64,000 nucleotides of DNA from Pyrus communis (taxonomy: Eukaryota > Streptophyta > Magnoliopsida > Rosales > Rosaceae): NCBI RefSeq assembly GCF_963583255.1, contig NC_084803.1, forward strand, positions 24,774,428-24,838,427. Direction: 5' to 3'. Both the position numbers and the translations under genes were made by a program. Positions 34,727-46,224 of this stretch are shown in pieces. Under the pieces are notes generated by a model, which was not told where the DNA came from, searched no databases, and worked only from the letters and a program-made list of their open reading frames with translations. Within the stretch, counting starts at the first letter, position 1. The number at the start of each line of letters is the position of its first letter.

Positions 34727-36832
34727 TGATGTGATAAATAATAGCACTCAAATTAAACCCTCTTTTTGACAATTGTAGTACAGATATAAGTAAGGATCGT
34801 TCTAGGCCGAGGATTAGGAGGGATTGCTAATCTAATGAAAACTGACGCAAAGATACAAAAATATGCTTAAAAACACTTAAACAAACTCAAAGACTCTTAA
34901 CTAAACTTATATGACTCAAAACAAACTTACAAGACTCAAAACAACACAAAACAATAAAAAAGACTCAAACTAGACTCTAGGACTCAATTTGGACGAAAAT
35001 AGAATTGGTTTTGACTCGAAATACTCAAAAACGCACTTTAGGACAGATTTGAAACAAGTAAGTAAAGGGGATTGGGTTTTGGACGAAATTAATGGAAAAA
35101 CAAGTAACTAAAAGACTTAAATGCACTTTGGACGAATTTAGAAAAAACTTTGGATCATTAGATAGCTAGAGGATACTTTTCCACACATGATACATTCAAA
35201 CACAAATTGATTTCCAGTTGCTTTTTCGATAAACCATGAACCTCAACACCCTAGATTAATCGTGACATCACTAATTAAACCTCAGATTTTCCTTTAGTTA
35301 TTGGATTGGATGACATCATACGACAACCCAAAGCATTCTTCAAAAGTTCCCTACATGACATCATAATAAAGATACAATCAAAGATCATTACGTTCTATGA
35401 AAATCATAAGTATTGACAAAGCACTTGTAACTATGACATCATGATACTCATGCTAGGAATTCACTTAACATGATTGTGAAAACAACCTTAACTACTTGTG
35501 AATATAAGTTTGTGACGATTATGTGAAACTCCCTTATATTCTAGCACTAAATTCAAGCATGCAAATTAAGTAGGCCTCCCTAATCAACATACAAGAATAA
35601 GTTATCCATCAAATGGTTAAGTAAATTGCATTCACAATTTATGAAATCACAACTGGACTTAATCAATTTATATCATAAATATAATCATGGTTCCAAAGCC
35701 TCCCCTAGCTAAAACAAGTTTAGCCTCTTATGTTCACAACAAAACAAAGAAATCTTGAATTAAACATTGAAAACAAAAGATAGATTACACCTAAAAACAT
35801 TCCAACACTCCAACTTGAATGCCACAAACGTCCAAGGCTTCGTCATCTCTTCTTCTTCCTTGCAAAGCTACCACAAGAGTCTAGGGATGATTTTGGATGG
35901 ATTTCTGGGTTATGAATGGGTTTAGGTTGGTAGGGTGGTGCGGCAAAGGTTGGGAATGGTGTATGAGTGTTTGGGTAAAGGTATGGAAGTGTGTGAATGG
36001 TGGAAAGATAGGTTGAAGGTTGCGGCAAAGGCTTCTTTCTGTGTGAATGATGGCGTATTGTATGGATGAGTGATTAGGGTAGAATAAGGGTGCGGCTCTT
36101 GGTATTTATTTGAACGAAGGAATCCTAACTTTTACTACATAGTTTAGGAAAGGAATAGACCCCAAATCCATAAGGAAAAGGAGATATAAAATTAGAAATC
36201 AAAGGGAAAGTGGAAGGAAACTTGCGGCATTAAATTGTATGAAAGGGAATGTGATTTAAGGCTGAAATTAGGCAAGGATTTAGGATAGAAAAGGTATGTA
36301 AGGTGCGGTTGAGAATGGGGTGAAAAAGGAATGTGATTTTGTGACATAAAATAAGAAATAGGTAATTCCCTTGCACGACAAGGATATAGAGTGTGATGTG
36401 TGCCACGACAAGGACAATGAGGCTACAAAGAAAGCTTATTTTGTGTCCTAAAATGCATAGGAGTCTTCAATGTTGCTGGAACATAAGTTCTTTTAGGATT
36501 AGGAAAGATCAAACCAAAATAGGAAACCTTGGCTTAACTTTCCTACTTCAAGTAGGAAACCTTCTTTGGCTAGGATTCCTCATTTGATTAGGAATCCTTC
36601 TTTGATTAGGAATCCTAACATCTTTAGGTCTTCAATTTCGTCCATTCCTTTTGCTCCAAGCATATATTATCCATTCCAAGTCCAATTTTGCTCCAAAATG
36701 CACCTTTTTGCTTCCTTAGCCATATGAACTTATAAACACATGAAAATAGCTTAAACTACTAAAATAACTATGAACTAACAACATAAATGTACGAAAACAA
36801 GCTAACTAAGTCGCCTAAATATGCTCCTATCA
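34727..36832 (-). repeat. Gyp1 5' LTR
   Basis: Full-length 2106-bp LTR, edges TGATGTGATAAATAATAG and GCTCCTATCA in plus reading. The ORFs inside (for example 35843-36028, 36393-36587) have no domain. Confidence 0.92.
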
Positions 36833-36837
36833 ACAAT

Positions 36838-38067
36838 TCAATTACATAAGTAAGTGTACAACAATGAAAGAAGCTTGGGACATTCTTGAAGTTACTCATG
36901 AGGGTAACTCAACTATTAAAGAATCCAAGCTTCAACATCTCATCACAAAATTCGAAAATATCATAATGTCTGATGATGAGAGTTTCTTTGACTTTTATGC
37001 TAAGCTTAGTGTAATTGTCAATGGCTGCCACAAGCTTGGTGATAGTATTCCAGAGTATAGGATTGTGAAAAAGATCTTAAGATCACTTGCTATGAGATTT
37101 CATGCTAAAAGGATAGCGATTGAGGAATCGAAAGATCTAAACACCTACAAGCTTGAGCAATTGATTGGGTCTCTGCAAACGTATGAGTTAGAGCTTCCTG
37201 ATTCCAAGAAGATGAAAACCATTGCCCTCAAAATTGTCAAAGAATAAGAAAGTTATGGCTCATTGAAGACTTGTCTGAAGATGAATTAGTTGAATTAACC
37301 ATGCAAATTAGAAGGTTTCTCAAGTCTCAAAATTCCAAGGGTCGTGAGCAACAAACCAACTTAGGTTCGAACTCAAAAAACTTTCATTCTGTAGATGTTT
37401 CACATGACAAAGCCTCTAGATCATCTAGAACTAGTGAACATAGGAGTTCTAATAATAGGGTTCAGTGCCATGAGTGTCAAGGCTATGGACACATTGTTTT
37501 TGAATGTGTAAACACTATCAAGAGAAAAAGAAGAAGAATAGGGCAATAAAGGTTACTTGGAGTGATAGTGATTCAGGAGATGCATCTACATCGGAATCTG
37601 AGAAGGATACGATTGCATTTATAGGAATTGTTGATGGATATGACATAGAAGAATCGTTTGTTGAAAGTAGGTGACGATTCGAGTGCGCAAAGACTACAAG
37701 TTCTTTTGTCACAAGATTTGTCAAAACCTCTGATACTCCTAGCTTGAAAGTAGGTGACGATAAATGTTTAGGTCTTACGTCAATCTTTGCAAATGTGTCA
37801 AATCCTATCAAGACTTCAGTTAATCCTAACAAACCCAAACAATCTAGGAAGTTCATTCCTATATGTCATTTTTGTGGGATTCCTGGTCACATCCGGCCTA
37901 AGTGCAATAAGCTTAAAAAGAAAAATTATTCTCAAGAAAAAGTTTCAAGGAACTTTGAAAAAGCAAATCTTAAGGAACAATTTGTGACTTATTTGAAAGA
38001 GATTAATCGGATTGCAAGAATTATATCTGTTCCAAGTATGGTAGTTCCAAAAGTGAGACAAGTTTAG
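36838..38067 (+). pseudogene. CopB gag, C-terminal part with two CCHC knuckles
   Basis: Coding resumes after Gyp1 with KEAWDILEVTHEGNSTIKES, a helical region and DLNTYKLEQLIGSLQTYELE, to a stop at 37247. In a second frame (37271-37549) LSEDELVELTMQIRRFL leads to zinc knuckle 1, CHECQGYGHIVFEC. In a third piece (37744-38067) zinc knuckle 2, CHFCGIPGHIRPKC, is followed by a Lys-rich tail. Both knuckles fit CX2CX4HX4C. Frameshifts near 37260 and 37550 disrupt the gene. No pol follows. Confidence 0.85.
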
Positions 38068-39760
38068 AGATGAAAAGAGAATCAAAATGGTGTACTTGTC
38101 AATTTATCTCCACCTTCAAGTTGTTTATATTGATTGAGCTCTCTCTTTGCAAATGTTTTCATTAATGTATGCTTGCATGTTCATATAGCATAAATACTGC
38201 ATTTTTTTTCTTATTGTTAAAAAAAAAATAAAAATGTATGAGGTAAAATGAAAAGTATGATTTCATATAAGTTCTAGATTTGTTCACTTGATAACATGAC
38301 CCTAGCATGATATGTTTGACCCTATTGTGGATAATAGCCTCTTGTTGATAATATTTCAATGTTAATGAGTTGAACATGTTTAACTTGAGTAAAACCCACA
38401 CCCATGTGAGTTTTTGTGCCTAAATATAGTGTGTGCATTTTTCATACACTCTAATTTGGTTCATGTGTGCGATCTTATGTGTTTTGCTTCTCTAGAACTT
38501 GCTTTGAGACCTCTCAAAACTTTGTATCATATATTATTCTATTTTGGAGACGATAGTAGGCATTAGGATGTACCATCATTGCCATATATGCCAGTGCCTT
38601 ACATGTTTTCCCCTAGTTAGCCCTTTTGAGCCTATATGTAAGCCTTTTGTTCTTAAACCTACATTTTCCTAACCTAGCCTCTTATATTAAAAATTCCCTA
38701 CCCTATTAAGAAGCTAGTAGAGTACGTTTTTCAAGGGAGAGAGTTCAAGGTTATTTAAAGTTGACGATGCAAAATTTTGTGAAGAAAGCCAACTACAAAT
38801 GAAGAGCAAAAGAAGAAAAGAGGAAAAGAAGTCACTATGAATCACAAGTGAGCTGCCAGCATTATAAGAAATCAAGTGTGTTGGTCTAAATAAAGAGCAA
38901 GAATCATCTGAAATGAATTGTGCGGTTGTATGTCGTTCATGTCTCAAATCCAACCACTCAATTGAGTGCTAAGTTACCTGGTTCGTTGTTGTATTTCTCT
39001 CTTGGTTTCATTTCCAACTACTCTATTAGTTTTCTTAGACTTTGTGTTTCCTATATCCTTCATTTCGTTAACCAAGTACCCCAAGACCCATTGCAACCCT
39101 TCACAAAGACCTACTTAATCTAAAGAAGGTAATTTTTGATGTGTGGAGATAAGATCAATCTACAAGCCTATGGTAAAGCATTCATGTAATGATCTTTTGA
39201 GCGTATACACTTTACCCCCAAACACTTTGAATGAAAATTCGAGCGTATATCTTGTGAGCTTAAGGGTTAAAGTTAAGTTGGTTGGTCACGTAAGACTTAA
39301 TTACATTTGTGTAGTATCAACTTTCGGCTATACTTGCAACTACACTCATACATGTTATGTTTTAGAGACAATGTTAGTTTGTGAATGAGGATTCAGAACT
39401 ACATGTGTTTTTGCACTCTTTCATTCTTGTTGGTACAATCATATGATTCTCATACAATTGAAAAAAAAAAAAAAAAAAAAAAAATTCATATCATTTGCAT
39501 GCTGCATTTCATTTTTTTTTTTTTTTTAAAGCATTTGTTTAGGGGGAGCTTCACAATACGAAATATGCATTTCTTTTCATGTTTATTTTTTACTGTTGCA
39601 TCGGTATTCTTCTTCCTTCCTAATTTGTACCCACTTTTATTCTTTCGAAGATGTTCTAGTTCACAGAAAGGAAATCATTTTCCGTCACATTTTATTATGT
39701 TCCGCTTTTCTTCCGTTGACTGCACCTGATGGTTACCTCTAAGGCCTTTGACCTTTCTAG
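38068..39760 (+). other. CopB non-coding interior downstream of gag
   Basis: No pol domain was found in any frame. The interval is T-rich, with a poly-A run at 39463-39484, a poly-T run at 39514-39528 and one early purine tract (AGGGGGAG) at 39541-39548. ORFs such as 39385-39729 are low-complexity translations. Confidence 0.6.
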
Positions 39761-39762
39761 AC

Positions 39763-40059
39763 AAAAAGGGGGAGAAGTAGGATGCTTATATTTAGGGGGT
39801 AAAGTAGAATTTTGAGATGCTTATATTTAGGGGGAGAAGTAGAATTTTGAAAACCTGGTTGTTTTTTTTTTTTTGGTTGCTTGCTTTTATAGATAAATGC
39901 TTTCATTTTCAGCAACATATATCTTTTGTATGTCACAGGTTTTCTTGTTTGAGTGTGTGTAGGTTACAGATTTCAATGTTATGCATAGTCGTTAATTTTA
40001 TTAGTTGTCTATAATATTGTGATTAAGGGTTTTGTCTAGGCAATGCCAAAGGGGGAGAT
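39763..40059 (+). promoter_or_regulatory. CopB repeated polypurine tracts
   Basis: AAAAAGGGGGAGAAGTAG at 39763, AGGGGGTAAAGTAG at 39793, AGGGGGAGAAGTAG at 39829 and AAAGGGGGAGAT at 40048 all resemble the plus-strand primer; the last adjoins the 3' LTR. The middle two lie in a 38-bp tandem duplication (GATGCTTATATTTAGGGGG). Confidence 0.7.
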
Positions 40060-41569
40060 TGTTAGGATAAAATTGGCTATTCCTAAACAAAACGCCTGAG
40101 TCTGTAATCTTAGACTAGTGCTTGTTTTCAGTTGTAATTATTTTAGTCTAAGTTTGTCTCACATGCGCTCGATCACAAAATGGCAAGCGTTTTCAGAGAC
40201 ATCCACTCAGGTAAATTTGGCATGCATATTCATATAGTCTAAGTTTGCATTCAATGGGCCATTTAGTTTAACTATGCTTTAGTTTAAGCCCATAATTTTA
40301 AGTCAGCTTAAAACCCTAGCATATATAGCATATATACCTTTGGGATCCTAGTCTTGCTGCATAACCTTGTTTTGCTTTTAAGAATTTAACTTGCTGTTAA
40401 TGTCTCTGGTTTTGCATCTATATCCCTTCACCTAGTTATCTCATTATATCTTAACTGGTAAGTGATTAGGTCTTATTAGGCTTGTGGCTCACGCGTATAT
40501 GATAGGGATAAGAGAGTCTAGCTGCTGCACATATAAATAGAAGTCCTAGTTACCTGGTTGGAGGTGCTGCCGCATAACACAGACTGGTTAACAGAGCATC
40601 AGCACCGAGTGAATATGTTTTTATGTTTTGTTTGCCGCATGCATTAGATCAGTTTAGGGTTTTTCCTGCTGCTGCTGCATATGCATTTAGGTTGTTTCCG
40701 TATGATATAAACACTAGTAGCAATGCATTAAACAGATAGAAAATTCATGTGCCACATGCCCTAGGGTTAAGTCGGTTTATATTTTCATGAGTGTTTTTTA
40801 GTTTGCTTTTACCACATGATATATAATTTGAAAGCAAACGTTTGTCAGCAGCCCTAAGTGCAATGGGAGTTATTTGTCGTTTCAGAAAAATCAGTTTATT
40901 GCCAAGTGTTTTTCAAAGAAAATATTAGTTTTTGTTCACTGATTTTTCATGCGCTTCAATATAAATCAATTATGAAAATATGCCTTGTGATTTTCATAAT
41001 TGGTTGATTTCCAAAAATCATTTCATTACATACATTTTACATGATCGAGCTAGTAAAGCGAAGGAGACCCACTTCCCACTTCTCCTTCCCCGCCCCATTT
41101 CTGGGGCGGGCTGCAGGCTTTCTCTTCATTTGTTTGTGCCCTTTGATTGAGTCCTTTTAAAAGACCCAACAGAGGAGACAGTGATTGATGGCCGCGTTAG
41201 TGTCGTGCCAATTCCACTTGAAGACTGAAGAGAGATCGAGTAGCAAAGCGCGGAGACAAAACTGCCTACTAGTATGCGTGTCTAGTTGATGAGTTTTGTA
41301 AGTCTTTCTGTACTTATTTCTCTTAGTATTTGTCCTAGCTTGGGAGCCCAAGGATTTTCCCAGTGGTGGGTTTTGCCTCGTTAAATCCTACATCCTTGTG
41401 CACTTTTTATTTATTGTTTTAATTGCATATGAGTATGATAGTTTGATATGTGATGTGAATGTGAATTTAATTTAAGAACTGAAAATTAAATTGAAAATTG
41501 AATTGGATTTTTAAGTTGGAACCTATTCACCCATCTCTAAGTTAAACTAGTACCATCCTAAAACTTTCA
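40060..41569 (+). repeat. CopB 3' LTR
   Basis: Partner of 22592-24004. It is about 97 bp longer, mainly because of an inserted block of about 111 bp at 41069-41179. It ends CTTTCA, followed by the target repeat TTTCT. Confidence 0.92.
41069..41179. mobile_element. Small insertion with a GC-rich hairpin in the CopB 3' LTR
   Basis: This block is absent from the 5' LTR. It is flanked by GGAGAC at 41063-41068 and 41174-41179, a possible 6-bp target duplication. It contains a perfect 9-bp stem CCCGCCCCA / TGGGGCGGG (41089-41097 with 41102-41110) and a 4-base loop. The origin is unknown. Confidence 0.55.
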
Positions 41570-41574
41570 TTTCT

Positions 41575-44099
41575 GCAATAGGAGAACTTGGAAGACTGGA
41601 CAGTTGGTGAGAGATCAGGTTAAGAGAAGCAACAAAGTACTGTTGGGAGAGGAGAGGAAGTAATTCCATAACCGGCGATTCCGAACCGAGTCTTTTAGGG
41701 ATGGAGAACAAACTACAAACAACAATCAGAAGGTACAAAACCTATGTTTCTTTTCTCTACATTTTCTTTCCAGTAATTTTGTTTTTCAGGCGGGTGTTTT
41801 CTTGGGTAAACTTTGGTTAGCAAAGAACCTATACATTACAACCCTTCCTTCCTCGCATAGCGCTGCAACAACTGCCGACATCAGACGGAAGTTCAAACGG
41901 AGGTAGCAGCCGCACCATGTCCCCACCAAAAAGAAGGACGCTTCCAGCAAAGGAAAAAACAAAAAAAAAACCCATCACAACTGTTGTCTTGGAGTTAAGA
42001 AAAAGAGAGGTTGCTAACGATAAAGAATAAGGGGAAGCACAGTCCACCTAAAATGGTGTCTCTGTTCTGCAGAGAAGAAGACCATTGATTATTGAAGTAG
42101 GAGAAGGCGCATCCGTGGTTCGAGATGTCGACAAAGAAGAAATTACTTGCAAAAATTACATAAGGGTTCTCGCTCGAACCAAAGTCTCCTGTCCGTGCCG
42201 CTGCTGTCCATGTTTCACAACCAGAAGCTCCCTGTCACGATGCCTTCTTGAATTTCTAAGAATGGCCTATATCACTCGGATGAAACTCGAATCCAAAATC
42301 AGTCATGCGATTCATTCCTGCAAGAGGTGCTCTCAGCCGTCTCGCCGAGCCATTACTGACACAGCACGGAAGCCATTGAAGACCCGGTCCCTATAGAAAG
42401 GCTACCAGGAAGAAGATCGTCGAGTCGTCGTCCGAATTGCCCAATAGTGCATGCTTTGTCCCGTAAAAAAAAACAACCAAGAAACAACCTCAAAATTCTG
42501 TGCACCAAGTCGTAGAAGATGGTTCTCTACAAGCAACAAGGCAATGGTGCAGAAATGGTGTTTCCATCGTTTCGTTACTCCCACAAACATCCATGACCCT
42601 GCAGCGGATGAAGATAAAAAAAGAAACTTGTCCCCGCTGTCCGTACTCGCACATGCAACAAACCCTCAACTGATGCTCTCTAAAATCAGATCATCACGGT
42701 CTCTCCCGGTGATTGCAGCGGCTCGGCATGGAAGAACAAAAAAGTTATCCCTGTTTATTAAAGAAATACCAAAGATGTTTTGGAGAGTCTGCATCAAATC
42801 TGACGAAGGAAGAAGGTGCAGCAGAAGCAAAGTCCTATTTGAACTTGGAAAGCTTAAATTCACAAAAAAAAGGAGCTCGGTGACAACGTCCCTTGGGAAA
42901 GGCACTCACGTAAAAATCAAAAGGGAAAAAAACATCTCAAAGACTTTTTTTTTACGAGTTGCTGTGCTGCTCTATTACACTAGGAACTCAAGAATATCAT
43001 ATTATTTCAAAAAGAAATAATGTGGAGGGAGGATGCCTCACATCATTGGTATGTGAAGAGGAGATTATGATGATCTCACAAGAAGACAAACACAAGCAAC
43101 AATTCTCATTGAGCACAAAGAAGAATAATTAGGAGGAAACTATTTTCTATAACGACAAGTTCTTTTCCAAACTTGTTGAAAGAAGAAATGTGCAATTCAA
43201 TGATGACACTTTAACTTTGGTTGCTGCTCCATTCTTCAAGTAATGCTAAAAGAAAAGGAGGAAGAAGAAAGGTCCTTCAAAGAAAAAATGACATGAGAGC
43301 TTGCGGTCCATTGAGTTTTGGTGCACAAATGAAGCTAAGGATTTATTGCAATCCGAAGACGCTCACCACAACTTATCTCTAAACAAACAGAGTGTGAGTC
43401 AGTCAGACGCTTCCGCAAATATAAAAGGAGAAAGAGAAATGTCCGGTAAAGCAAACAAATAAGTTTTAAAGCAAGGGACACGAACTTGAAGTTAAGCTTT
43501 GATCTTGTTGTCAGGGCATGCTCGAGATCGTTTGCATGAAATGGGGCAATCACATCAAAAATGAAAAATCCCAACAATTAATAGGGTGTCATCTACCCCA
43601 AAAAAAAAACTAAAAGACCAAAGTGGGCAAGACGTCAATCGCATGGGGGAGGCACACAGAGTTCAAGCAATTTAAAACAAAAGGGGTGGAGACAATGTCA
43701 ACATCAAACTCGTGGATGCAAAATACCGTGAATGTGAACCATCTCAAAGCACCAAGCTCGATGGACTTATGCTACGTCAAATTTAATTTCAAATTCCTGA
43801 AGTGGTCAAATGGCACAAAGCCAAGACAAGTCTCAAATGGCACAAAGTCATTCCAAATTCAAATGGCACAAAGCCGCTCCAAATTCAAGTGGCACGAAGT
43901 CACGTCAAGTTTGAAAGGGAACGAAGCCATATCAAATCCCAAATGGCACGAAGCTGAAGAAGTATATCAAATGGTATGAAGCCATATCAAATAGCAAATG
44001 GCACAAAGCCGGGATGAGTCTCAAAAGTCACGAAGCTACGTTCCACTTCAATGGCTCAAAATCCTCGCATGCTCCTTGCCTGCACGAGTTGAAAATGCA
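41575..44099 (+). repeat. Tat LTR, piece 2 of 3
   Basis: This stretch joins 22591 once CopB is removed and joins 53434 once Gyp2 is removed, so by position it is the middle of the Tat LTR. No second copy is in the window for direct comparison. ORFs inside, including 42085-42396 and 42451-43020 (189 residues, Lys/Arg/Ser-rich), match no family I know and are probably chance. The last 5 bases, ATGCA, are the Gyp2 target site. Confidence 0.5.
43808..44049 (+). repeat. Nine-copy array of a 27-bp unit
   Basis: Nine units of 26-28 bp, each starting with a version of AAATGGCACAAAGCC and ending with a variable half, run without gaps. Units diverge substantially, so the array is old. Confidence 0.88.
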
Positions 44100-46224
44100 T
44101 GATGCGAGATTTATACGCACACAAATTAAACCCTCTTTTTGACAATTGTAGTAATGATGTAAGTAGGGATCGTTCTGGACCGGGGATTAGGAGGGATTGT
44201 TAATCACTTGGATTTGACTCAAAAACGTAAAAACACAATCTAAAACACTATACTAGACTCAAAGAATTCAAAAATACTTTAAAACATAAACTAAACAGAT
44301 TCTAAGCATTAAAGAACAAGAAAGTAAAGGGGGGGGGGGTTTGATTTGACGAAAATTAACTAAAATGCACAAATTGTAATTAAAGGCAAAACGTAAATAT
44401 GAATGTGATGAAAATATGGATGATGGAATAACCAAGGGGTTCTTCTCCACACATGTTACACTTGCATACAAGATTGATTCTCAGTTGGTCTTTCGATAAA
44501 TTATGAAACTCAACGCCCCGGGTCAATTAGGTCCGCTTAAATTAACCGTCAAGTTTTCCTTAAGTTAATGAATTGGATGGGTTTGTGCAACGCAATTCAC
44601 AACATTCTCCAAAAGTCCTTTACGTGAAAAGCACAATAAAGATACAATCAAAGATCATTAAGCATTATGAAAACTATAAGTGTTGACGAGGCATTCGTTA
44701 CTATGGAATACGCATGAAACTTATGCCAAGAATTCGTTTAACGCAATTGTTTATAAGCAACCTCCACTACTTGTGAATATAAGTTCGTAACTATTAGGTG
44801 AAACTCACTTATATTCTAGCGTCATATTCATGCATGAAAATTAAGCGCGCATTCTTAATAAACATTCATAAATAAGTTATCAATCAAACGGTTAGACAAA
44901 TTGAATCCACAACTTATGAAATTCCAACGAAAGTTAATCAATTCATATTGCAAACATAAACATAGTTTCGAATCACCCCCTAGCTAAAGGGGGTTTAGTT
45001 CCTCATAACTTTGAAATCAAAGAAACACCTAAACATTCCAACAACTCAAACTTGAATTGTATGAACGTTTAGGCACTCTTCTCTTCCATTCCTCATACGT
45101 ACAAAACAAAGAGAATTGAATTTAAACTTTGAAATCAAAGAAACACCTAAACATTCCAACAACTCAAACTTGAATTGTATGAACGTTTAGGTCCTCTTCT
45201 CTTCCTCGTTGTTGTAGCACAAGGTCTAAGGTGAGTTTTGGGGATTATGGATGATGTAGAATGATAGGTTTTGTGGAATGGTGAAGGAAGTGATGGTGTT
45301 TGGATTTGTAGGGAAGGCACGGCACAAAGGGAAGTGTGTGTGTTGTGTGTTGTGTTGTGAATGGAATCAATTAATTGTGGCTGCAATGGATGCTTATTTA
45401 TAGGTAAATAAGAGGGAACATGACAGCTAGGAGGTGGGTGGAAATGTGGCTGCAAGGTGAGTGAATGATTATGAATGAATGCATGTGAAAAACAGCTAGG
45501 AAAACTTGGTGGAATGCTGGAATTGCATGGTGATGTGCACGGCAAAGGATGTGTTTGGTGTTGTGGCTGATTTGTTTGTTGATTAAAGATGCATGTGGAT
45601 GAATGTTAGGTTGGAAATGCATGTGGAATGCTGAAATTAAGGTGGGTTATGCACGGCAAAGATGGGTTGATTGATTGAGTGTGCATGTGGGTGAATGTTA
45701 GGTTAAAATAATGATGGAAAAACAGCTAGGAAAAGAGGGAATGCATATGTTTGCATGTGAATTAAAACTAGAGTGAATGATGATGAATGCATGTGGATTA
45801 AAGAGGGAGAATGTGGTGTAATGATGAAGTGGAATGCTGGAAATGCAAGGGGAAGGTACGGCTAAGGGTTGTGGTTTGTGTGAAGTGTGTGTGGATGGTG
45901 GTTTTGCATGGCTTTGATGGATTGTTTGATTGGGCTAGAGGTTTTGCATGGCTCAAAGGATTGTTTGATTCGGCTAGGCCCTTTGTTTTATGTCCAAAGT
46001 GCATACAAGGCCTTCAAATTCGTCCAACACTTTGGCTCCAAGCATATGCTATCCATTCCAAGCCCAATTTTGCTCCAAAATGCTCCAAAATGCATCTTTT
46101 TGCTTCCTTAGCCATATGAACCTAAAAACACACGAAAATGGCTTAAACTACTAAAACAACTAGGAATTAACAATATAAATGCACGAAAACAAGCTAAGTA
46201 AGTCGCCTAAATATGCTCCTATCA
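44100..46224 (-). repeat. Gyp2 3' LTR
   Basis: A 2125-bp LTR with edges TGATGCGAGATTTATACGC and GCTCCTATCA. Differences from the 5' LTR are few by eye (for example the G-run length at 44331-44339). ORFs 45147-45545 and 45811-46119 recur in both LTRs at the same place and are LTR shadows. Confidence 0.94.
45008..45195. repeat. About 115-bp tandem duplication inside the Gyp2-family LTR
   Basis: A block starting CTTTGAAATCAAAGAAACACC (near 45010) recurs at 45130 with little change. The same duplication is present in the 5' LTR (52214-52399) and, inverted, in the solo LTR at 59925-60125, so it is a subfamily marker. Confidence 0.85.

Larger units (their letters stand above)
24356..36832 (-). mobile_element. 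Gyp1: Athila/Tat-like Ty3/gypsy element inserted in CopB gag
   Basis: LTRs at 34727-36832 (5') and 24356-25326 (3', internally deleted) bracket a minus-strand gag, protease, RT, RNase H, integrase order, which defines Ty3/gypsy. Perfect ACAAT duplications lie at 24351-24355 and 36833-36837. A TGGCGCC-type primer site is at 34702-34720. All domains are present but broken by stops and frameshifts, and pol is split by a solo LTR. The element would otherwise be about 10.5 kb. Confidence 0.93.
22592..41569 (+). mobile_element. CopB: gag-only Ty1/copia element, split by Gyp1
   Basis: LTRs at 22592-24004 and 40060-41569 share long near-identical stretches and are flanked by perfect TTTCT duplications (22587-22591 and 41570-41574). 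A TTGGTACCAGAG primer site follows the 5' LTR. Without Gyp1 the element is about 6.5 kb. It encodes only Gag; no protease, integrase, RT or RNase H sequence was found between 38068 and 40059. The long LTRs and gag style resemble the SIRE/Maximus lineage (inference). It must have moved with proteins supplied by a relative, or lost pol later. Confidence 0.9.

Noticed and set aside
36393..36587. 64-residue ORF in the Gyp1 5' LTR
   Set aside because: Lies wholly in LTR sequence, partly absent from the other LTR, and has no domain.
43808..44049. CRISPR-like spaced repeats
   Set aside because: Units are contiguous, diverged and only 27 bp with no unique spacers of fixed length; the context is a plant LTR.
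45147..45545. 132-residue minus-strand ORF repeated at 52351-52749
   Set aside because: Both copies lie at the same place in the two Gyp2 LTRs; repetition reflects LTR identity, not a gene family.
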